Notes under the pieces: model-generated
Seen by the model: only the letters and a program-made list of their open reading frames with translations
Told to the model about the DNA's origin: nothing
Database searches by the model: none
Part shown: piece by piece, positions 47,439-56,345 of the stretch
Numbering within the stretch: the first letter of the stretch is position 1
How the letters are laid out: every line of letters starts with the position of its first letter
Translations under genes and position numbers: made by a program
Assembly (NCBI RefSeq): GCF_014490035.1
Contig: NZ_CP061008.1
Coordinates: 992,001-1,056,000 of the forward strand
DNA length: 64,000 nt
Direction of reading: 5' to 3'
DNA from: Achromobacter xylosoxidans
GTDB taxonomy: Bacteria > Pseudomonadota > Gammaproteobacteria > Burkholderiales > Burkholderiaceae_B

Positions 47439-47465
47439 AAAAAAACCGCCCGTTGTCCGGGCGGA
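47439..47465 (-). terminator. Intrinsic terminator of the phn-type operon
   Basis: On the minus strand the stem CCGCCCG/CGGGCGG (47465-47459 with 47453-47447, loop of 5) is followed by eight Ts (47446-47439). It lies 33 bases beyond the stop of the last permease gene and 13 bases after the convergent autotransporter stop. Confidence 0.88.
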
Positions 47466-47497
47466 GCAAAGGAACGCTGTAGGGATCCGCGGACGCG

Positions 47498-48322
47498 TCA
47501 GAGAATGCGTTTGCGGACCTGGGTGATGATGATTTCGGCCACCACGACCACGGCGAAGATGGCGGCCAGCACCAGGGCTACGCGGTCCCATTGGAACAGG
47601 TTCAGCGCGGTGTCCAGCGCCATGCCGATGCCGCCGGCGCCCACCAGCCCGAGCACGGCCGATTCGCGCACATTGATGTCCCAGCGCAGCAGCACGATGG
47701 ACCAGAAGGCGGGGCGGATCTGCGGCCAGTAGGCATACCAGATCACCGATGCCTTGCTGGCGCCGGTGGCGGTGACGGCCTCGATCGGGCCGCGCTGGGC
47801 TTCCTCGATGGCTTCGCCGACCAGCTTGCCGACGAAGCCGATGGAACGGAACGCAATGGCCAGCGTGCCGGCCAGCGCGCCCGGCCCGAAGATGGCGATG
47901 AACAGCAGCGCCCACACCAGCGAGTTGACCGAACGGCTGGACACCAGGATCAACCTGGCCAGCATGTTGACGGTTTTGCTGGGCGTGAGATTGTTGGCCG
48001 CGAGCAAGCCCACCGGCACCGCCATCACCACGGACAGGATGGTGCCCAGCGTGGCGATGTGCAGCGTTTCGATCAGCGCGCCGTGCACGCCTTCCGGGTA
48101 GTAGGCCCAGTCTATCGGCCACATGCGCTGGAACAGGTCGGCCATCTGTTCGGGCGCGTCGTACAGGAACTCCGGGATGATCTCGACGCCGCGGATCGCC
48201 TGCACGATGGCCGCGACCACCAGCAGGTAGAGCGCAAAGCGCAGCAGGCGCTGGCCCATGCTGTAGCGCTGCCAGACACGCGGCGAACCCGCCGGATTGA
48301 AGGTGGAAGCGTGGGCGTTCAT
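47498..48322 (-). CDS. phnE: Phosphonate-type ABC transporter permease (second PhnE)
   Basis: 274 residues with about six helices. The binding-protein-dependent permease signature is seen as the EAIEEAQRGPIEAVTATGAS stretch (EAA loop that docks on the ATPase) and LRWDINVRESAVLGLVGAGGIG. It pairs with the adjacent permease to make the membrane channel. Its start overlaps the previous gene stop by ATGA. Last gene of the operon, followed by a terminator. Confidence 0.9.
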   Translation of the reverse strand: MNAHASTFNPAGSPRVWQRYSMGQRLLRFALYLLVVAAIVQAIRGVEIIPEFLYDAPEQMADLFQRMWPIDWAYYPEGVHGALIETLHIATLGTILSVVMAVPVGLLAANNLTPSKTVNMLARLILVSSRSVNSLVWALLFIAIFGPGALAGTLAIAFRSIGFVGKLVGEAIEEAQRGPIEAVTATGASKASVIWYAYWPQIRPAFWSIVLLRWDINVRESAVLGLVGAGGIGMALDTALNLFQWDRVALVLAAIFAVVVVAEIIITQVRKRIL

Positions 48323-49203
48323 TCGTCCACCTCCGCACGGCGCTTGACCGGCGTTGCGCTGCCCCCGAGGCCGCGCGCACCCGCGAAGCGGCCTTGCAGG
48401 ATGCGGTCGAAACCCAGGTTGTCCAGGAACACGGCGCGCACGAAGCCCGCCAGGATTTCGCCCAGCATGATGATGGCGATCAGGGTCAGCAGGATGGCGC
48501 TGACGAAGTCATAGTCAAAACGCTGGAACGCCGAGAACAGCGTGCCGCCCACGCCACCCGCGCCCACGATCCCCACCATGGTGGAGTTGCGCAGGTTGGA
48601 GTCGAACTGGTAGGTGGCAAAGCCGATGAAGCGGGCGAACACCTGCGGCAGCACGCCGAAGATGATCACGTTGGCGAACGAGGCGCCGGTGGCGCGCACG
48701 GCTTCCACCTGCTTCAACGAAATCTCTTCGATGGCTTCGGTGAACAGCTTGCCGATGAAGCCGACCGAGGCCACCGTCAGCGCCAGAATGCCGGCCAGCG
48801 CGCCGAAGCCCACCGCCTTGACGAACAGGATGGCGACGATGACCGGGTGCAGCGCGCGGCACAGGGCCACGATGGCGCGGGCGGGCCAGGATACCCAGGT
48901 GGGCATCATGTTGCGCGCGCCCAGCAAGCCGATGGGCAGGGCGATGATGATGCCCAGGACCGAGGCCAGTACCGCGATCTCCAGGCTTTCCGCGATGCCC
49001 TTCCACAAGGTGGCGGGCTTTTCGAAGTTGGGCGGAAACATGCGCGCAAGAAAGGTGGACGCGTGGCCCATGCCGGTTTCAAAGCGCGCCCAGCTGAAGT
49101 CCAGCTGCGCGCCCGCGTACAGCGTATAGGCCAGCAGCAACAGCACGCCGGCCTTGGCGCGCCCGGACATGGCGAAGGGGCGGGCGCCCTTGGGTTGGAT
49201 CAT
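48319..49203 (-). CDS. phnE: Phosphonate-type ABC transporter permease (first PhnE)
   Basis: 294 residues from the ATG at 49203, which overlaps the ATPase gene stop by four bases; Met1 of the longer frame is nine bases upstream. Same architecture as the next gene: EAA loop [20 protein letters not shown] and the [20 protein letters not shown] signature. Two separate PhnE-like permeases are common in phosphonate/phosphite importers of proteobacteria. Confidence 0.9.
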   Translation of the reverse strand: MIQPKGARPFAMSGRAKAGVLLLLAYTLYAGAQLDFSWARFETGMGHASTFLARMFPPNFEKPATLWKGIAESLEIAVLASVLGIIIALPIGLLGARNMMPTWVSWPARAIVALCRALHPVIVAILFVKAVGFGALAGILALTVASVGFIGKLFTEAIEEISLKQVEAVRATGASFANVIIFGVLPQVFARFIGFATYQFDSNLRNSTMVGIVGAGGVGGTLFSAFQRFDYDFVSAILLTLIAIIMLGEILAGFVRAVFLDNLGFDRILQGRFAGARGLGGSATPVKRRAEVDE

Positions 49204-49970
49204 TCCAGCCAAGACTCGCCTCCGTAGATGGTCTTGAGCATGGCGGCGTCCAGCCCCTGGCCGTCGCCGTCATAGACCACGTGGCCGCCGGACATGCCGA
49301 CGATGCGGGTGGCATAGCGGCGGGCGAGTTCGACGTCGTGGATGTTGACGATGACGGGAATGCCGGTGGCGCTGCCCTGCTCGGACAGCAGTTCCATGAT
49401 CTCGACGGAGGTCTTGGGATCCAGCGAGGAGGTGGGCTCGTCGGCCAGCAGCAGCTGCGGGCGTTGCATCAGCGCGCGGGCAATGCCCACGCGCTGGCGC
49501 TGGCCGCCCGACAACGCATCGGCGCGCTGGTCGGCGAAACCCGCCAGGCCCACGGTGTCCAGCAGCTTGTAGGCATGCTGGATGTCCTCGGGCTCGAAGC
49601 GGCGCATCCATGCCTTGACGGCGGAGGTGTAGCCCAGCCGTCCAGTCAGGAGGTTTTCCATGACCGTCAGGCGTTCGACCAGGTTGTATTCCTGGAACAC
49701 CATGCCGATGCGGCGGCGCGCGCGGCGCAGCGACGCGCCGCGCACGCGGGCCAAGTCCACGGACCCGTCCTTCGACTGCAGCACGATCTCGCCCTTGGTG
49801 GGTTCGATCAGCCGGTTGATGCAACGCAGGAGCGTGCTTTTACCGGTGCCCGAGGGGCCGATGATGGCGGTCAGCCCCTGTCCCGCGATTTGCAGGTCGA
49901 TGCCGTTGAGTACCGGCCGGCCGGCCCGGTATTCCTTCACCAGGCCGGAAATGCGTAGCGACGTCGTCAT
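49200..49970 (-). CDS. phnC: Phosphonate-type ABC transporter ATP-binding protein
   Basis: 256 residues. Walker [13 protein letters not shown] (about 38-49), Q-loop [13 protein letters not shown], signature [15 protein letters not shown] and Walker [14 protein letters not shown], then the H-loop [18 protein letters not shown]. The short lysine/arginine-rich start and [13 protein letters not shown] are typical of PhnC. It powers import by the two PhnE permeases. Six bases separate it from the binding-protein gene upstream. Confidence 0.93.
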   Translation of the reverse strand: MTTSLRISGLVKEYRAGRPVLNGIDLQIAGQGLTAIIGPSGTGKSTLLRCINRLIEPTKGEIVLQSKDGSVDLARVRGASLRRARRRIGMVFQEYNLVERLTVMENLLTGRLGYTSAVKAWMRRFEPEDIQHAYKLLDTVGLAGFADQRADALSGGQRQRVGIARALMQRPQLLLADEPTSSLDPKTSVEIMELLSEQGSATGIPVIVNIHDVELARRYATRIVGMSGGHVVYDGDGQGLDAAMLKTIYGGESWLE

Positions 49971-49976
49971 ACGGAA

Positions 49977-50975
49977 TTACTTCTTGCTCTTGGCGGATTC
50001 GCGGTCGTAGGCAGCGCGGTTGAAACTTTCGCCGCCCGATTCGGCGACCTGGCGCACGATGGCCCAGTCCTTCTCGTAGGTCACCGGATAGAAGCGGTCG
50101 GCGCCGTCGAAGGCCTTGGACATTTCCGCCGGGAAGCGGTAGTCGTAGAAGCACTTGAGCATCTGGTCGCGGAACTTGGGCTCCAGGTCATGCGCGTAGG
50201 CGAACGACGAGGTCGGGAACTTCTCGCTCTTGTAGATCACGCGGAAGTCGGCTTCCTTGACCTGGCCGCGCTCGACCATGCGCTTGAACACGTCCGAGGC
50301 CACGGCCGCGGCGTCGTAGTCGCCGGAGTTCACGCCCATGACGGACTGGTCGTGCTTGCCGGAGAAGATGACCTTGTAGTCCTTGTCGGGGGTCAGGCCT
50401 TCCTTGGGGAACAGCGCCACCGGCGCCATGTGGCCAGAGTTCGAGGACGGCGCGGTGTGCGCGAGCTTCTTGCCCTTGAGGTCGGTCAGCTTCTGGTAGG
50501 GGCTGTCCTTCTTGACGATGACGATCAGGTTGTAGCCCTGGAAGCCGTCGGCATAGCCCTTGACCGCGAACGGCACTGCGCCCGCGATATTCACGGCGAA
50601 GGCGGTGGGGCCGGTCGAGAAGCCGCCCACGTGCAGGCGGCCCGAGCGCATGGCCTCGATTTCCGCGGCGTTGCTTTGCACCTGATAGAACACCACGCGC
50701 TTGCCCGTGCATTCGGACAGGTGCTTGGTGAAGGGCTTGAAGATGTCTTCGTAGACCGCCGGGTCTTCCACCGGGGTGTAGGTGAACACCAGGGTGGACG
50801 GGGTCTTCAGCTTGGCCGGATCGGTGGGCGTGTCGGCCACCAGGTCCTTGTTGGCGTCGCAGTACATCTGGTCCAGGTCGCCGCGGTTGGGGCAGGCGTC
50901 GGCGGCTTGCGCGGCGGACGCGCCCAGGGCGAAGGCGGCCAGCGTAGCCGCTTGAAGCAGGCGCAGAGCTTGCAT
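49977..50975 (-). CDS. phnD: Phosphonate-type periplasmic binding protein
   Basis: 332 residues with a signal peptide cleaved after AAQA (about residue 24) and an AGAGGAGAC ribosome-binding site before the ATG. PhnD-family fold: TPVEDPAVYEDIFKPFTKHL near the N-terminus, GFSTGPTAFAVNIAG for ligand binding, and HTAPSSNSGHMAPVALF with the Ser/His residues that hold the phosphonate group. The ligand might be a phosphonate, phosphite or a small phosphate ester; the neighbouring HAD phosphatase hints at the last. First gene of the transporter unit. Confidence 0.9.
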   Translation of the reverse strand: MQALRLLQAATLAAFALGASAAQAADACPNRGDLDQMYCDANKDLVADTPTDPAKLKTPSTLVFTYTPVEDPAVYEDIFKPFTKHLSECTGKRVVFYQVQSNAAEIEAMRSGRLHVGGFSTGPTAFAVNIAGAVPFAVKGYADGFQGYNLIVIVKKDSPYQKLTDLKGKKLAHTAPSSNSGHMAPVALFPKEGLTPDKDYKVIFSGKHDQSVMGVNSGDYDAAAVASDVFKRMVERGQVKEADFRVIYKSEKFPTSSFAYAHDLEPKFRDQMLKCFYDYRFPAEMSKAFDGADRFYPVTYEKDWAIVRQVAESGGESFNRAAYDRESAKSKK

Positions 50976-51001
50976 CTTGTGTCTCCTCTTTCTTTGTTTG
51001 T

Positions 51002-51030
51002 GTGACGTGTCACTTAATTCAACCTGAATT
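51002..51030. promoter_or_regulatory. Two inverted repeats upstream of phnD
   Basis: GTGAC-GT-GTCAC at 51002-51013 and AATTCA-ACC-TGAATT at 51016-51030 lie 27-55 bases upstream of the phnD ATG on the minus strand. Either could be an operator for the IclR protein encoded just upstream. Confidence 0.45.
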
Positions 51031-51088
51031 CAAACATGGAAGAGGAGGGGACGCACTCGGGAAAGTCCCTGTGTTTCTTTTCGGCTTT

Positions 51089-51114
51089 TGTTCGCTTTGT
51101 TCGATTTATGTTCG
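51089..51114. promoter_or_regulatory. Triple TGTTCG repeat between the iclR-type gene and phnD
   Basis: TGTTCG occurs at 51089-51094, 51098-51103 and 51109-51114, with a related TTTTCG just before at 51078-51083. The 9-11 base spacing is about one helical turn, so a protein array on one face of the DNA is possible. The pattern resembles operators of DeoR/GlpR-type regulators (TTCG-rich tandem repeats). Confidence 0.45.
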
Positions 51115-51136
51115 TTTTTGCGCGAATTTCATCCGG

Positions 51137-51955
51137 TCAACTCCGGTGCCCGAGCTTGCGCGAGATTTCCTGCGCGCAGGCCAGCAGCGGCCGGGCGATG
51201 GCGCCGTCCCATGCCACGTCGAACAGCCCGGTGGGACCCAGGCTGGTCAGGGCCAGGACGATGTTGCCGGTGTTGTCGAAAACCGGGACCGACAGCGCGT
51301 CCACGCCCGGCAGCGGGTTGCCCAGCGCGCGCGCCATGCCGTGCACGCGGATGTCCGCCAGCTGCGCTTCGATATTGGCGCGGGAGGCCTTGCGCGGGGG
51401 CGGCGTGCTGGCGATGACGGCGGTGTCGCCTTCCTCGCGCGCGATGTAGTGTTCGCTGACCTTGGGCGGCAGCCAGGCCGCGAACACCAGGCCGGTGGCC
51501 GTGTGCAGCATGGACATCACCGTGCCTTTGCGCATGTTCACGTGGACCGGGTAGCTGGCCTCGGTCATGTGGATCATGGTGGGGCCGTGCGAGCCGAGCA
51601 CGGCAATGCCCAGGGTGTGGCCGATCTCCGATTGCAGCTTGGCGATCTCCGGCATGGCGACGCGCACCGGGTCCAGGCGTTGCAGGCTGACCAGCCCCAT
51701 CTGCAGGGCGAAGGGGCCGAGCTCGTACTGGCCGGTGATGGCGTCCTGCTGCACCAGGCCGACTCGGATGAAGCTGACCAGGTAGGGGTGCGCCTTGGCC
51801 GAGGTCATGCCGGCGCCCGCGGCCAGGTCGCGCAGGGTCAGGGGCTTGCCGGCGTCGACCAGGGCGGCCAGCAGCGGCACGCCCACCTCGATCGACTGGA
51901 TGCTGCGGCGGCCGTCGTTGGCGGCCGGGGAGGAAGCGGAAGGGGATGTCGCCAC
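51137..51955 (-). CDS. IclR-family transcription regulator
   Basis: 272 residues. N-terminal winged helix (SIEVGVPLLAALVDAG, then LTLRDLAAGAGMTSAKAHPYL) and a C-terminal IclR effector domain (about 95-265) with the HGPTMIHMTEA and LTSLGPTGLFDVAWDG segments. It sits between the HAD phosphatase and the transporter genes on the same strand, 12 bases after the former, and most likely controls them. The effector would be the imported compound or its product. Confidence 0.9.
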   Translation of the reverse strand: MATSPSASSPAANDGRRSIQSIEVGVPLLAALVDAGKPLTLRDLAAGAGMTSAKAHPYLVSFIRVGLVQQDAITGQYELGPFALQMGLVSLQRLDPVRVAMPEIAKLQSEIGHTLGIAVLGSHGPTMIHMTEASYPVHVNMRKGTVMSMLHTATGLVFAAWLPPKVSEHYIAREEGDTAVIASTPPPRKASRANIEAQLADIRVHGMARALGNPLPGVDALSVPVFDNTGNIVLALTSLGPTGLFDVAWDGAIARPLLACAQEISRKLGHRS

Positions 51956-51967
51956 GGTGTGCGGACC

Positions 51968-52783
51968 TCAGGCCGGCTGTGCTTGGGTGGACCGCGCGGC
52001 GAGCAGCCGGTCGGCCATTTCGACGAAGCCCGCGCCGCCATGGTGGGCGGCGACGAAGGCGGGGCGGTGGGTCAGGCGGTGCAGCTGGGCCTGGATGTTG
52101 GCCACGCCGACCGAAATCGGAAAGTAGGCGAACATGGGCTCGTCGTTGGGCGAGTCGCCAATGAACAGGGTGCTGTCCAGGGCGCCGGCCACGTCCGCGC
52201 CGAACTCGCGCTGGAACATGGTGCGCGTCATGGTGAGCTTGTCGTAGTCGCCGAACCAGCCGTTGACGTGGATGGAGCTGACCTTGGCCTGGGCGCCGGC
52301 TTCCTCGAAGATCTGGACGATCCGGCTGATGGCGGAATCGGGCAGGGCGGGCACGTCCTCGCAGAAATCGATGGCCAGGTCGGCCACGCGGTAGTCCTGG
52401 TCGCTGGCCACGGCGGCGCCGGGCACTTCGGCCAGGACGCGGTCGCGGATGGCGTCCAGCTTCCTGCGGCTGGCCTGGCGCGAGGCGGCGTCGGTCCAGT
52501 AGTGGGTGGTCATGCGGCGGGCCTGGCGGTCGTAGGCGTAATAGAAGGCGCCGTTTTCGCCGACCACGGCGCGCACCGGCCACATGCGGGCGATGTGATC
52601 GCACCAGCCGGCCGGGCGGCCGGTGATGGGCACGACCTGGATGCCGGCCTGTTCCAGGCGTTCCAGCGCCGCATAGGCGTCCGCCGGCAGGCGGCCTTCG
52701 GTGGTCAGCGTGTCGTCGATGTCGGTCAGCACGACGCGGACGGCCGCCGCGACGGTCAAAGGCATGGCCGCAAGGGCTTGCAT
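51968..52783 (-). CDS. HAD-superfamily phosphatase (type IIB)
   Basis: 271 residues from the ATG at 52783 (AAGGAAA upstream); Met7 is a possible alternative. Motif I is VLTDIDDTLT with Asp21/Asp23, motif II PITGRPAGW, a lysine in DYDKLTM, and motif IV FIGDSPNDEPMF. The type IIB cap resembles sucrose-/mannosyl-glycerate- or trehalose-phosphate phosphatases. As first gene of a cluster with a phosphonate-type importer it may remove phosphate from the imported ester. That link is inference; the gene could act on a cytosolic sugar phosphate instead. Confidence 0.83.
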   Translation of the reverse strand: MQALAAMPLTVAAAVRVVLTDIDDTLTTEGRLPADAYAALERLEQAGIQVVPITGRPAGWCDHIARMWPVRAVVGENGAFYYAYDRQARRMTTHYWTDAASRQASRRKLDAIRDRVLAEVPGAAVASDQDYRVADLAIDFCEDVPALPDSAISRIVQIFEEAGAQAKVSSIHVNGWFGDYDKLTMTRTMFQREFGADVAGALDSTLFIGDSPNDEPMFAYFPISVGVANIQAQLHRLTHRPAFVAAHHGGAGFVEMADRLLAARSTQAQPA

Positions 52784-52934
52784 GTGGGGTTTCCTTGGCT
52801 CGGTTTTTAAGGGGTGGTCTCCGGGCGAAAGTTTACCGGACACCCCCGGCTGGCGGGGCTGGCAGGGCCGGATAGGGGTTCCGCCTCCAGGAGCGGTAAA
52901 ATCCGGGCTTTCCCGCCTGGTTTACGTGCCCGCC

Positions 52935-54110
52935 ATGTCCGTCCAGTTGTCCCCTTTGCCCGGCTCCGAGCCGGAATCCTTCGGCATCGCTACGGTTGCC
53001 GAGATCATCGCCGAGCTGCGCGCCGGCCGCATCGTCATCCTGGTTGACGAGGAAGACCGTGAAAACGAGGGCGACCTGGTCATGGCCGCCGAATTCGTCA
53101 CGCCCGAAGCGATCAACTTCATGGTGACGCACGGCCGCGGCCTGGTCTGCCTGACCTTGACCGAAGAGCGCTGCCGCCAGCTCGATCTGCCCCTGATGGC
53201 GGCCCGCAACGGGACGCGCTACGGCACCAACTTCACCCAGTCGATCGAGGCCGCCGAAGGCGTCGAGACCGGCATTTCGGCCGCCGACCGCGCCCGCACC
53301 ATCCAGGTGGCGGTGGCGCGCGATGCCAAGCCGGCTGACCTGGTCCAGCCCGGCCACATCTTCCCGGTGCGCGCCGTGCCCGGCGGCGTGCTGGTGCGCG
53401 CCGGCCACACCGAGGCGGGCTGCGACCTGACCGCCATGGCCGGCCTGACGCCCGCCGCCGTGATCTGCGAAATCCTCAAGCCCGACGGCACCATGGCCCG
53501 CCTGCCGGACCTGGTGCAGTTCGCCCGCGAACACGGCCTGAAGATCGGCACCATCGCCGACCTGATCCAGTACCGCAGCGAACACGAATCCATCGTCAAG
53601 CGGGTGGGCAAGCGCACCATGCAGACCGCCTGGGGCGAATTCGAGGCCGTGGCCTATGAAGACGCCGCCACCGGCTCCGCCCATTTGGCGCTGGTGCATG
53701 GTAACGTGACTCCCGACGCCGAGACGCTGGTGCGCGTGCACGAGCCGGCCTCCGTGCTGGACGTGCTGGACACTGGCGCCAGCCCGCACAGTTGGGGCGT
53801 GGCGCAGGCCTTGCAGGCCATCGCGGCCGCACCCGCCGGGGTGCTGGTGCTGATGAACTGCCAGTCGTCCACGGAACACCTGTTTGGTCAGATCGCTGGC
53901 TGGAACGACCCGAAGGCCCAGGCCAACCCCGGCAATGCCGACCGCTACGGCCTGCGTACCTACGGGATTGGCGCCCAGATTCTGCGTGACCTGCACGTGG
54001 GCCAGATGAAGCTGCTGGCCCGCCCGCGCAAGATGCCCAGCATGGCGGGCTTCTCGCTCACCATTACGGGTTACGATTGCGACCCTCCGAATACTCCCGC
54101 AACACACTGA
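52935..54110 (+). CDS. ribB: RibBX: DHBP synthase fused to a degenerate GTP cyclohydrolase II domain
   Basis: 391 residues from the ATG at 52935 (GTG 52926 also in frame). The N-terminal half (1-220) is an intact 3,4-dihydroxy-2-butanone-4-phosphate synthase: [18 protein letters not shown] metal site and [14 protein letters not shown]. The second half has the RibA outline, but the zinc site SECLTGDVFGS-x-RCDCG is replaced by the [14 protein letters not shown] stretch and the QEGRGIG motif by NCQSSTEHL. So it cannot be a working GTP cyclohydrolase II; a separate ribA must exist. It heads the ribB-ribH-nusB run. Confidence 0.93.
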   Translation: MSVQLSPLPGSEPESFGIATVAEIIAELRAGRIVILVDEEDRENEGDLVMAAEFVTPEAINFMVTHGRGLVCLTLTEERCRQLDLPLMAARNGTRYGTNFTQSIEAAEGVETGISAADRARTIQVAVARDAKPADLVQPGHIFPVRAVPGGVLVRAGHTEAGCDLTAMAGLTPAAVICEILKPDGTMARLPDLVQFAREHGLKIGTIADLIQYRSEHESIVKRVGKRTMQTAWGEFEAVAYEDAATGSAHLALVHGNVTPDAETLVRVHEPASVLDVLDTGASPHSWGVAQALQAIAAAPAGVLVLMNCQSSTEHLFGQIAGWNDPKAQANPGNADRYGLRTYGIGAQILRDLHVGQMKLLARPRKMPSMAGFSLTITGYDCDPPNTPATH

Positions 54111-54120
54111 AGGCCGACCT

Positions 54121-54651
54121 ATGAACCCTTACATCCTTACCCCCGACCTGAACGGCGAAGGGCTGCACATCGGCATCGTACGCGCCCGCTTCAACGAGGA
54201 AATCGGCCAGGCCGAACTCGAAGCGTGCCTGAAGGAACTGGCCGAACTGGGCGTGGACGAGCGCGACGTCATGGTCGCCACCGTTCCGGGCGCCCTGGAA
54301 CTGGGCGTGGCCCTGTCCCACATGGCCGAAACGTTTGAATTCGACGCCCTGATCGCGCTGGGCGCGGTCATCCGCGGCGAGACCTATCACTTTGAAGTGG
54401 TCAGCAATGAAATGGCCACGGCAATCACCCGTATTTCCCTGGAAACCGGCATCCCCGTCGCCAACGGCGTGCTGACCGTCGATACCGACGAGCAGGCGCA
54501 GGCGCGCGCGGCCGGCAAGGGCCGCGATTGCGCCCAGGTGGCCGTTGAAATGGCCAACCTGGTGGCGGCCCTGGAGCCCGAGGAAGAAGACGAAGACGAC
54601 GAAGACGAGGACGAAGATTTTGACGACGAAGAAGACGACGACCAGCGCTGA
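54121..54651 (+). CDS. ribH: 6,7-Dimethyl-8-ribityllumazine synthase with acidic tail
   Basis: 176 residues. Penultimate enzyme of riboflavin synthesis; forms icosahedral or pentameric shells. Core motifs [45 protein letters not shown] and [17 protein letters not shown] are all present. The last 23 residues are almost only Asp and Glu, which is not part of the usual fold and would be exposed. The gene starts ten bases after ribBX and its tail overlaps the likely start of nusB in another frame. Confidence 0.95.
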   Translation: MNPYILTPDLNGEGLHIGIVRARFNEEIGQAELEACLKELAELGVDERDVMVATVPGALELGVALSHMAETFEFDALIALGAVIRGETYHFEVVSNEMATAITRISLETGIPVANGVLTVDTDEQAQARAAGKGRDCAQVAVEMANLVAALEPEEEDEDDEDEDEDFDDEEDDDQR

Positions 54652-55114
54652 TAGCGCGGCGCAGGCCCGCGCCAACGCGCGCAGCGCGCGCCGCCGTGCA
54701 CGCGAATTCGCCCTGCAGGGCGTGTACGCGTGGCTGCTGCGCGGCGGCGAGGGTACGCAGGACGCCGGCGAGATCGACGCCCATCTGCGCGACACCGAGG
54801 ATTTTTCCGAGGCCGACGCGCAGTGGTTCAAGACCTTGCTGCATGGCGTGCTGCGCGAAGCGCCCGCGCTGCGCCAGCGTTTCACGCCCTACGTCGACCG
54901 TCCGTTGGCCGAACTGTCGCCTGTCGAGCATGGCATCCTGCTGATCGGCAGCTTCGAACTGATCCATCATGTCGAAGTGCCGTACAAGGTCGCCATCAAT
55001 GAAGCTGTCGAACTGGCCAAATCGTTCGGCGGCACCGACGGTTTTAAGTTCGTCAACGGCGTGCTCGACAAGCTGGCGGCCGACGTGCGCGCCCACGAAG
55101 TCAATAAGAGGTAA
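54620..55114 (+). CDS. nusB: Transcription antitermination factor NusB
   Basis: 164 residues from TTG 54620, which lies inside the ribH tail (32-base overlap, different frame); no ATG is available before the conserved region, and TTG 54545 is the only alternative. All-helical NusB fold: [20 protein letters not shown], then [22 protein letters not shown] and [21 protein letters not shown]. It works with NusE in rRNA antitermination. A Lys/Thr-rich start comes from reading the GA-rich ribH tail out of frame. Confidence 0.92.
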   Translation: MTTKKTTTSADSAAQARANARSARRRAREFALQGVYAWLLRGGEGTQDAGEIDAHLRDTEDFSEADAQWFKTLLHGVLREAPALRQRFTPYVDRPLAELSPVEHGILLIGSFELIHHVEVPYKVAINEAVELAKSFGGTDGFKFVNGVLDKLAADVRAHEVNKR

Positions 55115-55212
55115 TCTCCCTCCCCCCCGAAGCGCTGCGCGCTTCCCCCCCAGGGGGGCGCCGCTGCGGACCGGCGGAGCCGGATCCGCGCGGCCCGGAT
55201 TGGGGGGGCACC
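55115..55212. repeat. GC-rich folded intergenic element between nusB and thiL
   Basis: Runs of seven Cs (55122-55128) and seven Gs (55202-55208) can close a structure that holds three inner hairpins: gaagcgc/gcgcttc (55129-55145), cccccc/gggggg (55146-55158) and ccggc/gccgg (55171-55183). It resembles, from memory, a dispersed intergenic repeat common in Achromobacter and Bordetella genomes. The next 140 bases to the thiL start contain one more hairpin (gggggc/gccccc near 55293-55309) and no gene. Confidence 0.6.
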
Positions 55213-55353
55213 TGTTTCTTGCCGCGAGGTCTTGCCGCGCGAGGAGTGGGTTGGGGTTTCTTCCGAGTTGCGGGGCGCGCCGCATGATTTGTGGGGGCGG
55301 CAAGCCCCCGTGGGTTTCAATGCCGGCCTGCCGTGCCGGACTGCGGAGTTGCC

Positions 55354-56319
55354 TTGGCGTCCGAATTTGATTTGATCGCGCGCTATTTCACCCGCGCGGC
55401 TCCTGCCGGCCTGCTGGGCGTGGGCGATGATTGCGCCCTGTTCCCGGTCCCTCCCGGCGAACAGGTGGCCACCAGCACGGACCTGCTGCTGGAAGGCCGC
55501 CATTTCTTTCCCGATGTGGATCCGAAGTCGCTGGGGCACAAGGCCCTGGCGGTGAACCTGTCCGACCTGGCCGCCATGGGCGCGCGCCCCATCGGTTGCG
55601 TGCTGGGCCTGGCCTTGCCGCGGCTGGACGAGCCCTGGCTGGCGGCGTTTGCCGAAGGCTTCCACGCGCTGGCCGCCGCCCATGGCTGCCCCCTGATCGG
55701 CGGCGACACGACGCGTAGCGCGCATGACCTTGCCATCAGCGTCACCGTGTTCGGCGGCGTGCCTGCCGGGCGGGCATTGCGCCGGGATGGCGCCCAGGCT
55801 GGCGACGACATCTGGGTATCCGGCGAGCTGGGGGCGGCCGACGTGGCCTACCGCCTGCTGGACGGCCAGTACCCTGCCGATGCGGCGCTGCTCGCGGCGA
55901 CGCGCGGCGCGCTGGAATGGCCTGAGCCTCAGGTAGCGCTGGGTCTGGCCTTGCGTGGCATCGCCCATGCCGCCATCGACATTTCCGACGGACTGCTGCA
56001 GGACCTGGGCCATATCCTGGCTGCCAGCCGCGTGGGCGCCACGCTACATTACGCCGCGATGCCCGTGTCACCCGCCCTGACTGGCCTGCAAGAAGCGCCG
56101 CTGCGCCGCGCGGTGCTGGGTGGCGGCGACGTCTACCAGCTATGCTTTACCGCGCCCGCCTCCCGGCGCGAGGCCGTGCTTGCGGCGGCGGCTGCGGCCG
56201 GCGCGCGCGTGACGCGCGTGGGGCAGATCCAGGCGCAGCCGGGCTTGTCCGTGCTGGACGGCCAGGGCCAGCCCCTGAACGACCTGCCGGCCGGTTTCGA
56301 TCATTTTCCCGCGGCCTGA
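55354..56319 (+). CDS. thiL: Thiamine-monophosphate kinase
   Basis: 321 residues from TTG 55354, five bases after a GGAG; the frame is open to 55291 but that part is not conserved. PurM-like ATP-binding fold: SEFDLIARYF start, GVGDDCALF metal loop, NLSDLAAMGARP, GGDTTRS and DISDGLLQDLGHI. It phosphorylates thiamine monophosphate to the active diphosphate. No thiamine riboswitch was noticed upstream. Followed by pgpA, as in E. coli nusB-thiL-pgpA. Confidence 0.94.
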   Translation: MASEFDLIARYFTRAAPAGLLGVGDDCALFPVPPGEQVATSTDLLLEGRHFFPDVDPKSLGHKALAVNLSDLAAMGARPIGCVLGLALPRLDEPWLAAFAEGFHALAAAHGCPLIGGDTTRSAHDLAISVTVFGGVPAGRALRRDGAQAGDDIWVSGELGAADVAYRLLDGQYPADAALLAATRGALEWPEPQVALGLALRGIAHAAIDISDGLLQDLGHILAASRVGATLHYAAMPVSPALTGLQEAPLRRAVLGGGDVYQLCFTAPASRREAVLAAAAAAGARVTRVGQIQAQPGLSVLDGQGQPLNDLPAGFDHFPAA

Positions 56320-56345
56320 TCCGCCGCGTCCCAACCCGCATACCC

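Noticed and set aside
52784..52934. FMN riboswitch ahead of ribBX
   Set aside because: The spacer is only 151 bp and none of the conserved FMN aptamer segments could be found.
55213..55353. Thiamine pyrophosphate riboswitch ahead of thiL
   Set aside because: No CTGAGA or conserved THI-box core was seen; only simple hairpins.
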